Below the pieces are notes generated by a model. That model was not told where the DNA came from. It saw only the letters and a list, made by a program, of their open reading frames with translations, and did no database searches. A DNA stretch of 64,000 nt from Janthinobacterium lividum (GTDB lineage: Bacteria; Pseudomonadota; Gammaproteobacteria; Burkholderiales; Burkholderiaceae_D): assembly GCF_011601275.1 (NCBI RefSeq), contig NZ_JAAOLY010000008.1, forward strand, positions 1 to 64,000, in the 5' to 3' direction. A program made the translations under genes and the position numbers. Below are positions 38,811-47,080 of this stretch, in pieces. Every line of letters begins with the position of its first letter. The stretch's first letter is position 1.

Positions 38811-39506
38811 ATGCGCACGGCAATCTTCCTGCTGCTGGCCTCGGCCAGCCTGGGCGCACACGGGGCCGCGCGCACGCCATTCCAGGTACGCTGCGAAGAC
38901 ACGATCAGCAAGACGGTGTCCGTGCTGACGGCGCAGCAGAATGGCTATTCAATCGACACGCATCTGCCGTACAAGGCGCTGACGGTGATGAAGGGCACGG
39001 CGCGCGCCAACACCTGGGTGCTGGGCTTGACCAAGACGGATTCGCGCGTGGCCATCGCCCTGGCCGGCCCCATGCTGCAAGACCCGGCCAGCGGCTATGA
39101 ATGCGTGGCGCCGCAGATTACCGTGTCCCTCACGTATGCGCCCGTGGTGATCTATATCGGCCGCGAGTTTGCCCCCGGCACTTGCGCGTATGATGAGATA
39201 CTCGCGCACGAGCTGCGGCACATGAAAACCTATATGGAACACTTGCCGCGCGTGGAAAAGACTGTGCGCGCCGCACTGGCCAAACGCTTCGAGGCGCGGC
39301 CCCTGTACGCGCCCAGCGGCACGGCCAAGGCGGCGCTGGCGCGCGAGATCGACACGGGCTGGCTGCCCTACATCAAGGCCGAAATGCGCAAGGTGGAAAC
39401 CTTGCAGGCGGCTATCGATTCTCCACAGGAATATGCGCGCCTGGGCAAGGCGTGCAAAGGTGAAATCCAGAACATCCTGGCGGGCAAGGCAGCGCCCGCC
39501 AACTAG
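38811..39506 (+). CDS. Exported protein with HExxH motif, possible metalloprotease
   Basis: This 231-residue protein has a signal peptide (MRTAIFLLLASASLGAHGAA). Near residues 133-137 it has HELRH inside YDEILAHELRHMKTYMEH, an HExxH zinc-protease pattern preceded by a hydrophobic strand. Three or four Cys residues suggest disulfides. The overall family is not recognised with certainty; DUF922-like zinc proteins are one possibility. It is probably co-transcribed with the NUDIX gene and followed by ispD at 12 nt. Proteolytic activity is not demonstrated by sequence alone. Confidence 0.6.
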   Translation: MRTAIFLLLASASLGAHGAARTPFQVRCEDTISKTVSVLTAQQNGYSIDTHLPYKALTVMKGTARANTWVLGLTKTDSRVAIALAGPMLQDPASGYECVAPQITVSLTYAPVVIYIGREFAPGTCAYDEILAHELRHMKTYMEHLPRVEKTVRAALAKRFEARPLYAPSGTAKAALAREIDTGWLPYIKAEMRKVETLQAAIDSPQEYARLGKACKGEIQNILAGKAAPAN

Positions 39507-39518
39507 ACAAGGAATGGC

Positions 39519-40220
39519 ATGACAGCAGCACCGAACACCGTCCGTTACTTTGCGCTGATCCCCGCCGCCGGCGTGGGCGCGCGCATGGAAGCGGGCAGTC
39601 CCAAGCAATATTTAACCATCGCCGGCAAACCCATGCTGCGCCACGCGCTCGACGCCTTTCTTGCCAGCCCCCTGATCGCGCACACCTATGTCGTCGTCAG
39701 CGCCTACGATGGCGTGATCGACACGGTTGTACCGGAGCACGGCGTGACTGTGTTGCGCTGCGGCGGCGCCACGCGCATGGAAAGCATCCTCAATGGCTTG
39801 CGCGCCTTGCACGGCAGCATCGCTGCCCACGACCAGGTGCTGGTGCACGACGCGGCGCGACCCGGCCTGACGCCGGCGCTGATCGAAAAGCTCATTACCG
39901 AAGTCGGTGAACATCCGGCCGGCGGCTTGCTGGCCTTGCCCGTGGTCGACACCGTCAAGCGGGCAGGGCCCGCCAATGTGTCAGCGCAGACGGTGCCGCG
40001 CGACCATCTATGGCTGGCGCAGACGCCACAAATGTTCAGCTATGCGCTGCTGCACAAAGCCTTGTCCGAAGCACCCGACCCGCAAGCGATCACGGACGAC
40101 GCTTCCGCCGTCGAAGCGCTGGGCCTGGCGCCCAAATTGATCGAGGGCCACCCGCGCAACCTGAAGGTGACCCTGCCGCGCGACATCCACACGGCCGAGC
40201 TGTATTTGGCCCATCCTTGA
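39519..40220 (+). CDS. ispD: 2-C-methyl-D-erythritol 4-phosphate cytidylyltransferase
   Basis: This 233-residue enzyme transfers CMP to methylerythritol phosphate in the non-mevalonate isoprenoid pathway. The glycine-rich CTP loop [18 protein letters not shown], the [11 protein letters not shown] motif and the TDDASAVE region are intact. Length is typical. ispF follows 17 nt later, the usual pair. The enzyme is cytoplasmic. Confidence 0.95.
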   Translation: MTAAPNTVRYFALIPAAGVGARMEAGSPKQYLTIAGKPMLRHALDAFLASPLIAHTYVVVSAYDGVIDTVVPEHGVTVLRCGGATRMESILNGLRALHGSIAAHDQVLVHDAARPGLTPALIEKLITEVGEHPAGGLLALPVVDTVKRAGPANVSAQTVPRDHLWLAQTPQMFSYALLHKALSEAPDPQAITDDASAVEALGLAPKLIEGHPRNLKVTLPRDIHTAELYLAHP

Positions 40221-40237
40221 ATTCCAGAGAGACCCGC

Positions 40238-40738
40238 ATGAACCCAACGACTCCCGACCTCCCATTTCGCATCGGCCAGGGCTATGACTGCCACGCGCTG
40301 GTGGAAAACCGCGACCTGATCATCGGCGGCGTGAAGATTCCCCATCACTTGGGCTTGCTCGGCCATTCCGACGCGGACGTGCTGCTGCACGCCATCACGG
40401 ACGCCATCTTCGGCGCCGCCGCCCTGGGCGACATCGGCCGCCACTTCCCCGACACGGACGCGCAATTCAAGGGCGCCGATTCGCGCACCCTGCTGCGCGA
40501 AGCCGTGCGCCGCGTGCAAGCCACCGGCTATGTGATCGGCAACATCGACGCCACCATCATCGCCCAGCGCCCGAAAATGGCGCCGCACATCGCCGCCATG
40601 TGCGCCAACGTGGCCGAAGACCTGGGCGTTTCCGTGGGACAGGTCAACATCAAGGCCAAGACGAATGAAAAGCTCGGTTACCTGGGCCGTGAAGAGGGCA
40701 TCGCGGCCGAGGCCGTGGCCTTGCTGCTACGCGCTTGA
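40238..40738 (+). CDS. ispF: 2-C-methyl-D-erythritol 2,4-cyclodiphosphate synthase
   Basis: This 166-residue trimeric zinc enzyme cyclises CDP-methylerythritol 2-phosphate to the cyclodiphosphate. Zinc ligands lie in GYDCHALVE and [14 protein letters not shown], with the FPDTD loop after. The [16 protein letters not shown]-terminal signature is intact. The start at 40238 follows CAGAGAGA and gives normal length; an open frame continues upstream inside ispD and was rejected. Confidence 0.95.
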   Translation: MNPTTPDLPFRIGQGYDCHALVENRDLIIGGVKIPHHLGLLGHSDADVLLHAITDAIFGAAALGDIGRHFPDTDAQFKGADSRTLLREAVRRVQATGYVIGNIDATIIAQRPKMAPHIAAMCANVAEDLGVSVGQVNIKAKTNEKLGYLGREEGIAAEAVALLLRA

Positions 40739-40760
40739 GCGTGTCCGGCAGCGCTTTTTA

Positions 40761-40937
40761 ATGATCGGTGAGCTGTTGTTCGCTGCGGGCACTGTCAGCC
40801 TGCCGGTGATTGGTGGCGAAGCCAGCTATGGTATCGGCGTCTTCCACGCGGCCGCCGGCGATCCGGTGGCGCTGGTGCAGACGGGCGGTGCCATCAAAAG
40901 CACGCCACGCGCGAAATACTATCTGGTGTATTGCTGA
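40761..40937 (+). CDS. Small hypothetical protein or gene remnant
   Basis: This 58-codon ORF begins 22 nt after the ispF stop and has codon choice like its neighbours. The product is Gly/Ala/Val-rich (GELLFAAGTVSLPVIGGEAS) and ends in YYLVYC. No signal peptide, membrane span or family motif is recognised. No strong ribosome-binding site precedes it. It may be a decayed remnant of a larger gene or a real small protein; there is no way to decide here. Confidence 0.35.
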   Translation: MIGELLFAAGTVSLPVIGGEASYGIGVFHAAAGDPVALVQTGGAIKSTPRAKYYLVYC

Positions 40938-40985
40938 TCGCATGAAAGCGGCGGCGCGTCCGCCGTGCAAGATGTGATATTTTAG

Positions 40986-41026
40986 AAGGCGGCGCGATGG
41001 CAAAGACCATCCCGGCCGCCTTTTTT
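40986..41026 (+). terminator. Terminator upstream of the sugar dehydrogenase gene
   Basis: AAGGCGGC / GCCGCCTT forms a perfect 8-bp stem with a loop of about 21 nt, followed by a T run to 41026. It closes the ispDF unit or the small ORF. Confidence 0.75.
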
Positions 41027-41051
41027 CATTGACGAAACAGGAGAATTCCCG

Positions 41052-42227
41052 ATGCCAATCATCAAGCGTACATGCCTTGCCAACGCATTGCTGCTGGGAG
41101 CCTTCGCGGCCTGCGCCATGCCAGCCCACGCCGAACTGCAAGCCACGGGCGTGCCGCCCGCCGCCAAACAGGGCTGGAAGGCCGAGACCGTCACGCAGGG
41201 CGTGCGCCAGCCGTGGGGCATCGCCTGGCTGGGCGAGGGGCGCGCGCTCGTCACCAGCAAGCAGGGGACCTTGCATCTGTTGAATGGCAAGAAGTTCGAG
41301 GACGTTGCGCTGGAAGGCATGCCCAAGGTGTTTACGGGCGGGCAGGGCGGCCTGCTCGATATCGTGATTCACCCGCAGGATGCGGGCAAGGCCGCGCCAC
41401 GCGTCTACATGACGGTGTCGACGGGCACGAATGACGCGAATCGCACGACCCTGGTGCGCGGCGTGTTCGACGGCAAGAAGGTGACGGGCATCCAGACCCT
41501 GTTCAAGGTGGCCGCCGACAAGAGTGGCGGCCAGCATTTCGGTTCGCGCCTGCTGTGGCTGCCGGATGGCACTTTGCTGATGAGCGTGGCCGATGGCGGC
41601 AATCCGCCGCTGCGCATTGGCGACCGCCTGGCGCGCGAGCAGGCGCAAAACCTGGCGACGCACCAGGGTTCCATCCTGCGCCTGACGGAAGACGGCAAAC
41701 CAGCGCCCGGCAACCCGCTGGCGGCCAAGGGCGCCTTGCCGGAAATCTGGTCGTACGGCCACCGCAACGTGCAGGGCCTGGCGCTTGATCCGGCTTCCGG
41801 CCGCGTGTGGGCCACGGAACACGGGCCGTATGGCGGCGACGAGCTGAATCTGGTGACGGCAGGCGGCAACTACGGCTGGCCTTTGCAAAGCTATGGCGCC
41901 GACTACAAGACGCATGAACCCGTCGGCAAGCACGAAGTGGCGGGCATGCTCAATCCAAGCGTGGCCTGGGTGCCGTCGCCGGCGCCGTCGGGGCTGGCCG
42001 TCTACACGGGCGACAAGATCGCCGCCTGGCGCGGCAGCATCTTCAGCGGCGGCCTGGCGGCCAAGGATATCCGCCGCATCGCCGTCGATGCCAGCGGCAA
42101 GGTGACGGGACAGGACCGCCTGGACATCGGCGCGCGCGTGCGCGACGTGCGGCAGGGGCCGGATGGCTACCTGTATGCGCTGACGGATGAGGACAATGGC
42201 CGCTTGCTGCGCATCGTGCCGCAGTAA
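41052..42227 (+). CDS. PQQ-dependent sugar dehydrogenase, Yli/GDH-B-like
   Basis: This 391-residue exported protein has a signal peptide (about residues 1-30, CAMPAHAELQ) and a six-bladed beta-propeller of the soluble glucose/aldose dehydrogenase family. Signatures: VRQPWGIAWLGEGRALV at the start, IWSYGHRNVQGLA and EHGPYGGDELNLV in the middle, and DGYLYALTDEDNGRLLRI at the end. Family members oxidise sugars using PQQ in the periplasm, though many homologues are of unknown substrate. No PQQ biosynthesis genes are nearby. It has its own hairpin terminator. Confidence 0.85.
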   Translation: MPIIKRTCLANALLLGAFAACAMPAHAELQATGVPPAAKQGWKAETVTQGVRQPWGIAWLGEGRALVTSKQGTLHLLNGKKFEDVALEGMPKVFTGGQGGLLDIVIHPQDAGKAAPRVYMTVSTGTNDANRTTLVRGVFDGKKVTGIQTLFKVAADKSGGQHFGSRLLWLPDGTLLMSVADGGNPPLRIGDRLAREQAQNLATHQGSILRLTEDGKPAPGNPLAAKGALPEIWSYGHRNVQGLALDPASGRVWATEHGPYGGDELNLVTAGGNYGWPLQSYGADYKTHEPVGKHEVAGMLNPSVAWVPSPAPSGLAVYTGDKIAAWRGSIFSGGLAAKDIRRIAVDASGKVTGQDRLDIGARVRDVRQGPDGYLYALTDEDNGRLLRIVPQ

Positions 42228-42233
42228 CACGGC

Positions 42234-42264
42234 AGGCGCCGTCTTCGCTTAAGATGGCGCCTTT
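42234..42264 (+). terminator. Terminator of the sugar dehydrogenase gene
   Basis: AGGCGCC / GGCGCCT stem with an inner TCTT / AAGA pairing, followed by a short TTT. The T run is weak, so efficiency is uncertain. Confidence 0.55.
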
Positions 42265-42284
42265 ACTTCATTCAAGGTGGCGGC

Positions 42285-42587
42285 ATGGCCCGTGATACTT
42301 ATGCATACCGGCACGTTGCCGTCGAATCGCGCGCCGTCAACGGCCGCGTGGAAATCCGCCCCGTGCCAGACCAGGCCTTTTCGCCCGAGCTGGCCGTGCA
42401 GTGTTCGCGCCGCCTGGCCGACCTGCAGCGCTATCCGTTGGGCAGCCGCTTTTTACTGTTTGCCAAGCTGACGGACCGCCTGGGCGGTATTCCCTTCCTG
42501 TATGCGTATCACGGCGACGCGGACGTCGTGATGACGCCGGCCGAAGTGACGAAATTCCTCGGCGAATTCCGCCGCGGCCGTATCTGA
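42285..42587 (+). CDS. Small conserved-looking protein of unknown function
   Basis: This 100-residue soluble protein begins MARDTYAYRHVAVESRAVNG and ends with a helical segment TPAEVTKFLGEFRRG. The central aromatic part (FLLFAKLTDRLGGIPFLYAYH) suggests a small alpha/beta domain. I recognise no family. It is convergent with the MFS gene, with only 3 nt between the stops. Its codon use is like that of neighbours, so it is probably a real gene. Confidence 0.6.
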   Translation: MARDTYAYRHVAVESRAVNGRVEIRPVPDQAFSPELAVQCSRRLADLQRYPLGSRFLLFAKLTDRLGGIPFLYAYHGDADVVMTPAEVTKFLGEFRRGRI

Positions 42588-42590
42588 TTT

Positions 42591-43805
42591 CTACGATGCG
42601 ATGCAGGCCGCGCCAGCCTTGGCGCTGGCCTGCGGCTTGCCGAAGATGGCGATCGTCAAGGCGCAGCCGAGGGCGAACAGTCCACCGACCACCATCGCGC
42701 TCGATACGCCCAGTCGGTCGACGGCCATGCCGCCCAGCAACGCTCCCGACGCCAGCGACACTTGCACGATGGCGACAAACAGCGCGCTGCTGCCTTCCAT
42801 CAAGTGGGGCGCCGCCTTGAACATCCACGTCTGCACGGCGATCGGCATGGCGCCGAAACCGAAGCCCCACACGGCCACCAGCAGCATGGCCGTTAGCGAA
42901 TGGCTGCCGAATGCGGCCAGGGCCAGGGTGGACAAGCCCAGCACGGCGCCCGTCACCATCAGCGCGGCCCGTTCGTAGCGGCCGGCGGCCCAGCCGCCCG
43001 CGAGATTGCCGATGAAGCCGGACGCGCCGTACACGAGCAGCATGGCGCTGACCGTGCCGGCCGCCAGGTGCGACACTTGTGTGAGGAACGGCGCGATATA
43101 CGTGTAGGCGGCGAACTGGCCCGTGAAGATCATCGCGGTGGCGATCAGGCCCAACCTGGCCTTGGGGATGCCGAATATCATCGGCAACTGGCGCAAGCGG
43201 ATGGCTTGTGTCGGCGGCAGCTTGGGCAGCAGCAGCAACTGGCCGATGAAGACCAGCACGGCAATGGCGCTGGCTGCGCCGAAAGCGACCCTCCACCCCA
43301 CCAGTTCGCCCACGAGCGCGCCGGCCGGCACGCCCGCCACCGTGCCCAGCGAGACGCCGGCAAAGATGATGGACATGGCGCGCGACGCATGCTGCGGCGA
43401 CACGAGGCGCGGGCCGATGGCGCTGCCGATGGCCCAGAAACCGCCCACGCCGACGCCCAGCATGGCGCGGCCCAGCAGTATCCACGCATACGAGGGCGCC
43501 AGCGCCACCAGCAGGTTCGACGCGACCAGCAGGGCGGTGAGGGCCAGCAGCACGATGCGGCGGTCCAGGCGGCCCGAGCCGACGGTGACGAAGATGGCGG
43601 CAAACGCGGCAACGATGCCAGGCGTGGTGATCATCAGCCCCGCCTGGCCTTTGCTGATGGCCAGCTCGGCCGCCATGGCCGGCAGCAAGCCGACGGGCAG
43701 GAATTCGGAGGTGACGAGAGCGAAAGCGCCGATGCCGACCGACAGGACGGCCAGCCACGGCGCCAAGGTGGTATCGTCGCCAGAGGTGTTGGAAGGAGTG
43801 TGCAT
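42591..43805 (-). CDS. MFS transporter, DHA1/AraJ-like, with divergent TetR regulator
   Basis: This 404-residue, 12-helix exporter begins with the pattern GAFALVTSEFLPVGLLPAMA and has the SGRLDRR loop. The fifth-helix motif TVAGVPAGALVGELVGWRVA is of the drug/sugar efflux type. It is divergent from a TetR gene 90 nt away, and two matching operators and a promoter lie between them. A role as an efflux pump repressed by the TetR protein is likely; substrate unknown. Confidence 0.87.
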   Translation of the reverse strand: MHTPSNTSGDDTTLAPWLAVLSVGIGAFALVTSEFLPVGLLPAMAAELAISKGQAGLMITTPGIVAAFAAIFVTVGSGRLDRRIVLLALTALLVASNLLVALAPSYAWILLGRAMLGVGVGGFWAIGSAIGPRLVSPQHASRAMSIIFAGVSLGTVAGVPAGALVGELVGWRVAFGAASAIAVLVFIGQLLLLPKLPPTQAIRLRQLPMIFGIPKARLGLIATAMIFTGQFAAYTYIAPFLTQVSHLAAGTVSAMLLVYGASGFIGNLAGGWAAGRYERAALMVTGAVLGLSTLALAAFGSHSLTAMLLVAVWGFGFGAMPIAVQTWMFKAAPHLMEGSSALFVAIVQVSLASGALLGGMAVDRLGVSSAMVVGGLFALGCALTIAIFGKPQASAKAGAACIAS

Positions 43806-43833
43806 GTGGGTTCCTGAAAAGCGGGAGGTTTTT

Positions 43834-43845
43834 AACCGGTCGGTA
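43834..43845. promoter_or_regulatory. TetR operator I
   Basis: AACCG-GT-CGGTA is an imperfect inverted repeat matching the element at 43885. It is 29 nt from the MFS start and flanks its -10 region. Confidence 0.6.
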
Positions 43846-43846
43846 T

Positions 43847-43876
43847 ATAATCAGGGCAGGTGGACATCGTTGTCAA
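43847..43876 (-). promoter_or_regulatory. Candidate promoter of the MFS gene
   Basis: On the minus strand TTGACA (43876-43871) is followed after 18 nt by GATTAT (43852-43847). Both flanks hold TetR operators. On the plus strand a TATAAT at 43846-43851 may serve the TetR gene. Confidence 0.5.
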
Positions 43877-43884
43877 TAATTTTT

Positions 43885-43896
43885 TACCGAACGGTA
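43885..43896. promoter_or_regulatory. TetR operator II
   Basis: TACCG-AA-CGGTA is a perfect palindrome with the same core as operator I, centred 51 bp away. Its last base is the first base of the TetR ATG. Confidence 0.6.
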
Positions 43897-44516
43897 TGAA
43901 ACAAGATAAAAAAGAGCAAACGCCCAAGGCGAAAACGGGACGGCCACGCACGTTTGACGCGGACGAGGCGCTCGATTGCGCCATGAAAGTGTTTTGGGAA
44001 AAGGGTTATGAGGGCAGTTCCCTGCCGGAATTGACGAAAGCCATGGGCATGAACCGGCCCAGCCTGTATGCCGTCTTCGGCAACAAGGAGCAGCTGTTCC
44101 ACAAGGCGCTCGAGCGCTACAGCGATACGCGCATGCGGTTTTTCGATGCGGCGCTGGAACAGCCGACGGCGCGCCAGGTGGTGGAAGCCTTGCTGACGCA
44201 GTATGTCGATGCGCAAACGATGCCGGACGGTCCGCACGGCTGCATGGGCGTCAATGCGGCGCTGGCCTGCAGCGACGATGTCTTGCCGATCCGCGATGAA
44301 TTGTTCGCGCGCCGGTTGCGCGGTGAAATCAAGCTGCGCGACCGCTTGCGGCGCGCCAGGGAAGAGGGGGATTTGCCGCCCGATTCCTGTCCGGAGCAGC
44401 AGGCGCGCTTTGTCGTGACCCTGTCGCAGGGCATGGCCATCCAGGCGGCGGCCGGCGTCTCGCGCGAGCAATTGCAGCAGATGGTGGGCTTGCTGCTGCG
44501 CAATTGGCCGATGTAA
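43896..44516 (+). CDS. TetR family transcriptional regulator
   Basis: This protein of about 206 residues has an N-terminal helix-turn-helix (SSLPELTKAMGMNRPSLYAVF, about residues 40-60) and a larger ligand-binding domain. The ATG at 43896 overlaps operator II. An in-frame GTG at 43860 lies too close to the likely transcription start, so the shorter form is preferred. Divergence from an MFS gene with shared operators suggests it represses that gene and itself, released by an efflux substrate. Confidence 0.87.
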   Translation: MKQDKKEQTPKAKTGRPRTFDADEALDCAMKVFWEKGYEGSSLPELTKAMGMNRPSLYAVFGNKEQLFHKALERYSDTRMRFFDAALEQPTARQVVEALLTQYVDAQTMPDGPHGCMGVNAALACSDDVLPIRDELFARRLRGEIKLRDRLRRAREEGDLPPDSCPEQQARFVVTLSQGMAIQAAAGVSREQLQQMVGLLLRNWPM

Positions 44517-44855
44517 CTATCCAGTCGGGGCGATGGTCTTGGCCAGATCGCTGGGCGCCTTGCGCCGCCAGGCCGCCGTCAGGGCGGCGGCCAGCATGTC
44601 CAGTTCCGCGTCCGCCAGGCACACCGTGATGCCGGCCAGGCGTTCGCCCCACCAGAGTTTCTCGCAACCCGATGGCGTGATGACCGTGGCGATATGCGCC
44701 GCTTCCGCATCGAGCAGTACGTTGATGTGCTCGTCGTCGGGCAGGGTGGCAAAGATCTTCCCGCCCACGCGGAAGGCTGGACGGTCGTGGTGTTCTTCCT
44801 CGCTCGTGTCGGGAAACGACAGTGCCAGATAGCGTAGTTCTTCCAGGTCGACCAT
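44517..44855 (-). CDS. MmcQ/YjbR family DNA-binding-fold protein
   Basis: This 112-residue protein matches the YjbR pattern: EELRYLALSFPDTSEEEHHD at the start, PAFRVGGKIFATL in the middle and a Trp-Trp pair in LWWGER. The family has a small cysteine-free fold and unknown function. The stop is adjacent to the TetR stop, so the two genes converge. It is a single-gene unit. Confidence 0.82.
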   Translation of the reverse strand: MVDLEELRYLALSFPDTSEEEHHDRPAFRVGGKIFATLPDDEHINVLLDAEAAHIATVITPSGCEKLWWGERLAGITVCLADAELDMLAAALTAAWRRKAPSDLAKTIAPTG

Positions 44856-45369
44856 TCCTCTTTCCCCCTCATCGGACAGATAGCAGCGTGACTACATTTT
44901 GCCATGCTGTTTCGCCCCGTGGTGCAGCGGCATGCGAAAAGAAATGCGTAAGATGCGACACTAACGGACTGGTCTGTGGTGCCGCCGCGACACGCCACGC
45001 GCCGCGCATGGTCGTCGCGACAGAGTGGGGGATGGCGTTTTTCTGCCGTTGGATAGCTGCTTGCCAGAAAAATATCTTTCATGGTTAAAAGAAAAATACT
45101 TTTCTTCCAGGGAATTTAAGCTAGAATAGCTTCAACGTCTTACCTGACCCGTCAATTGTCTGGCCTTGTCCCGGGAACCCGAACCCTTTCCAGGACGCTT
45201 GCAGTGCCGCCATGGCACGCCGCAAGTCCGCGCTGTTTCGCGGAAGCCACGTCCCCGACCGCTCATTCCTGCAATCCCTAGCGCTACGCCGACACGCCTC
45301 AATGCAGCGTGTATTCAGCTCCAGCGCCCCTTGCTGCGCCCACTGAATACTTACTTACTGGATACCATC
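44856..45369. other. Intergenic region before the PEP-CTERM gene
   Basis: A 514-bp gap. It has a TAGAAT at 45122-45127 that could be a -10, an inverted repeat GTGCC / GGCAC near 45202-45216 and a stronger leader hairpin at 45311-45350. An open frame runs through the right part from 45166, in frame with the PEP-CTERM gene, but lacks protein-like composition. No sigma-54 motif was found. Confidence 0.5.
45311..45350 (+). promoter_or_regulatory. Leader hairpin of the PEP-CTERM gene
   Basis: GTATTCAG / CTGAATAC is a perfect 8-bp stem with a 24-nt loop containing a GCGC inner pairing. It ends 19 nt before the start codon. Confidence 0.45.
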
Positions 45370-46026
45370 ATGAAAAACTTGCCTAAAATCGCCCTGTCCC
45401 TGATCGCTGTCGGTATGTTTGCCCACGCGAACGCCAGCACCATCACCCTGTCCACCGGCTATTCGGGCGCCAGCGCGCAAAGCTCCGCCGCCGACTACCA
45501 GTCCGTCGTGAATGCCGCCGTGGCCACGCCAGGCGCCGGCTATGGCTCGACGACGATTGCCAGCTACAACAACGTCAACAACAGCGGCCTGTTCGGCAGC
45601 GGCTCGAACATCGCCTTCAAGTCGGTGATCAATTTTGGCGTCAGCGCGGCTGATGCAGGCGCCTGGAGCTTCCGCAGCGGCGTCGATTTCGGCAAGGGCG
45701 GCGCCCTGTTCCTCGACGGCGTGGCGCTGGATTTCAAGAGCAATGACATGTGGTGGGCAGGCAACTACAACAATGGCAGCCAGTTCTTCAGCGGTTCGAG
45801 CACCCTGGCGGCCGGCAACCATACCCTGAGCATCTACGGCCTGGAAGGCTGCTGCGATGGCGGCCAGCAAGCGCAATTCAAGGCGGGCAACAACAATTTC
45901 GTCAGCTTCGGCGCCAATGACGGCTTGATCTCGGCCGTTCCTGAGCCAAGCACCTACGCCATGCTGCTGATCGGCCTGGGCTTGCTGGGTTTTACGGCGC
46001 GCCGCAAGCAGGAATCGAAGTTTTAA
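45370..46026 (+). CDS. PEP-CTERM sorting domain protein, CCxG type
   Basis: This 218-residue exported protein has a signal peptide (KNLPKIALSLIAVGMFAHANA). A Ser/Gly/Asn-rich beta domain follows, with the double-Cys motif EGCCDGGQQ near residue 157. The C-terminal PEP-CTERM sorting signal consists of VPEPSTYAMLLIGLGLLGF followed by the basic tail ARRKQ. Such proteins are processed by an exosortase and linked to extracellular matrix formation. No exosortase gene is in the window. The ATG at 45370 was chosen because it gives a normal signal peptide. Confidence 0.88.
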   Translation: MKNLPKIALSLIAVGMFAHANASTITLSTGYSGASAQSSAADYQSVVNAAVATPGAGYGSTTIASYNNVNNSGLFGSGSNIAFKSVINFGVSAADAGAWSFRSGVDFGKGGALFLDGVALDFKSNDMWWAGNYNNGSQFFSGSSTLAAGNHTLSIYGLEGCCDGGQQAQFKAGNNNFVSFGANDGLISAVPEPSTYAMLLIGLGLLGFTARRKQESKF

Positions 46027-46047
46027 GCGCCAGTTCTAGGCAATAAT

Positions 46048-46086
46048 AAAAAGCCCGCCGGTCTGTCAGGACACGGCGGGCTTTTT
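46048..46086. terminator. Bidirectional terminator between PEP-CTERM and FHA genes
   Basis: AAAAAGCCCGCCG / CGGCGGGCTTTTT is a perfect 13-bp stem with a 13-nt loop. The A and T flanks let it act on both convergent genes. Confidence 0.9.
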
Positions 46087-46099
46087 GCATGTCGGCCTC

Positions 46100-47080
46100 T
46101 TATTCGCCGCTGTCTTCGTCTTCGTCGGCGCCCTTGGCCGCCTTGCCCCGTTCGGCGTCGACGGCGCGTTGCAGGCTGGCCGCGTCGCGGAAGAAGGCGT
46201 CCGTCGTGTGATTCGGGCTCAGGCGCAAGGCCGGTGGGTAGATCACGGACATGTACGACTCGTCGGCCAGACGGCCGCTGATCTGCAGGTTGCTCAGCAA
46301 AATCAGGGTCGAGCCAAGGATGGCCAGCACGACGGCGACGAGGCCGAAGCGGCGCGGATGCTGCGGCTTGATCGTGCACAAATGGTAGTAGATCATGGCG
46401 CAGACGATGACGATGAACATATGCCGTCCGTAGCGCGTCAGCGCTTCCAGCGACAGCGCATACGCAGCCACACTGCTGCCCAATTCCCACACTTCCATGG
46501 CCAGCAAACCGCAGCCGATGATGAACACGTGGCGGCCAAAGCGCGCCACATGGCCGAACAATCGGTTTGCCACGGCCCAGATCGAGGCCCACACGAGGCC
46601 GCCGGCCAGCGCGGTGGCGATGATCATCAGGTAGGAAATCGGCTCGAAGGCGTCCGCATCGCTGAGCCAGTTGCTGAAGGCGGCCGTGGCGCCGATCATG
46701 GCCAGGCCGGCGACGGCGGGGCGCAAGCCTTCCCAGTCGTGCCGGGTCGTGTCGCCCAGTTCGGGCGCCACCGGATGATCGCTGGCGCGCACGCGCACGC
46801 GTGTGTGGCCGAGGCGCACGATGCTGTTGCCGCTCAGGGCCACTTGCAGTTGCCGCTGTCCCTGGTGGATCACGCCATTCTGGCTGCCCAGGTCGCGCAG
46901 CAGCAGGCTGCCTGCGCCATCGTCTTCGACAATGGCGTGCTCGGCCGCCGTATGCGGATCGTCGAGGATGAAGTCGTTGCCGTAGCCGCGGCCGATGCGG
47001 ATCGGCAGGGATTCGATCCGCTGGCGCCGCTGCACTTCGCCATTCTCGGCGAGGATTTCAAGGTAATAGGGAGGCTTCAT
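46100..47080 (-). CDS. FHA domain membrane protein
   Basis: This 326-residue protein has an N-terminal FHA domain (about residues 8-100). GRGYGNDFILDDPHTAAEHA and the LRDLGSQNGVIH strand give the phosphothreonine-binding Arg, His and Asn. About five membrane helices (about 120-270) and an acidic C-terminal tail follow. It overlaps the upstream serine protease gene by 4 nt. FHA domains bind phosphothreonine, so a kinase partner is expected, but none is adjacent. Confidence 0.83.
   Translation of the reverse strand: MKPPYYLEILAENGEVQRRQRIESLPIRIGRGYGNDFILDDPHTAAEHAIVEDDGAGSLLLRDLGSQNGVIHQGQRQLQVALSGNSIVRLGHTRVRVRASDHPVAPELGDTTRHDWEGLRPAVAGLAMIGATAAFSNWLSDADAFEPISYLMIIATALAGGLVWASIWAVANRLFGHVARFGRHVFIIGCGLLAMEVWELGSSVAAYALSLEALTRYGRHMFIVIVCAMIYYHLCTIKPQHPRRFGLVAVVLAILGSTLILLSNLQISGRLADESYMSVIYPPALRLSPNHTTDAFFRDAASLQRAVDAERGKAAKGADEDEDSGE

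Noticed and set aside
44856..45369. Sigma-54 promoter for the PEP-CTERM gene
   Set aside because: No GG-N10-GC element with acceptable flanking bases could be found.
45166..45369. N-terminal extension of the PEP-CTERM gene
   Set aside because: The extension is Arg/Pro-rich, and the internal ATG gives a normal signal peptide.
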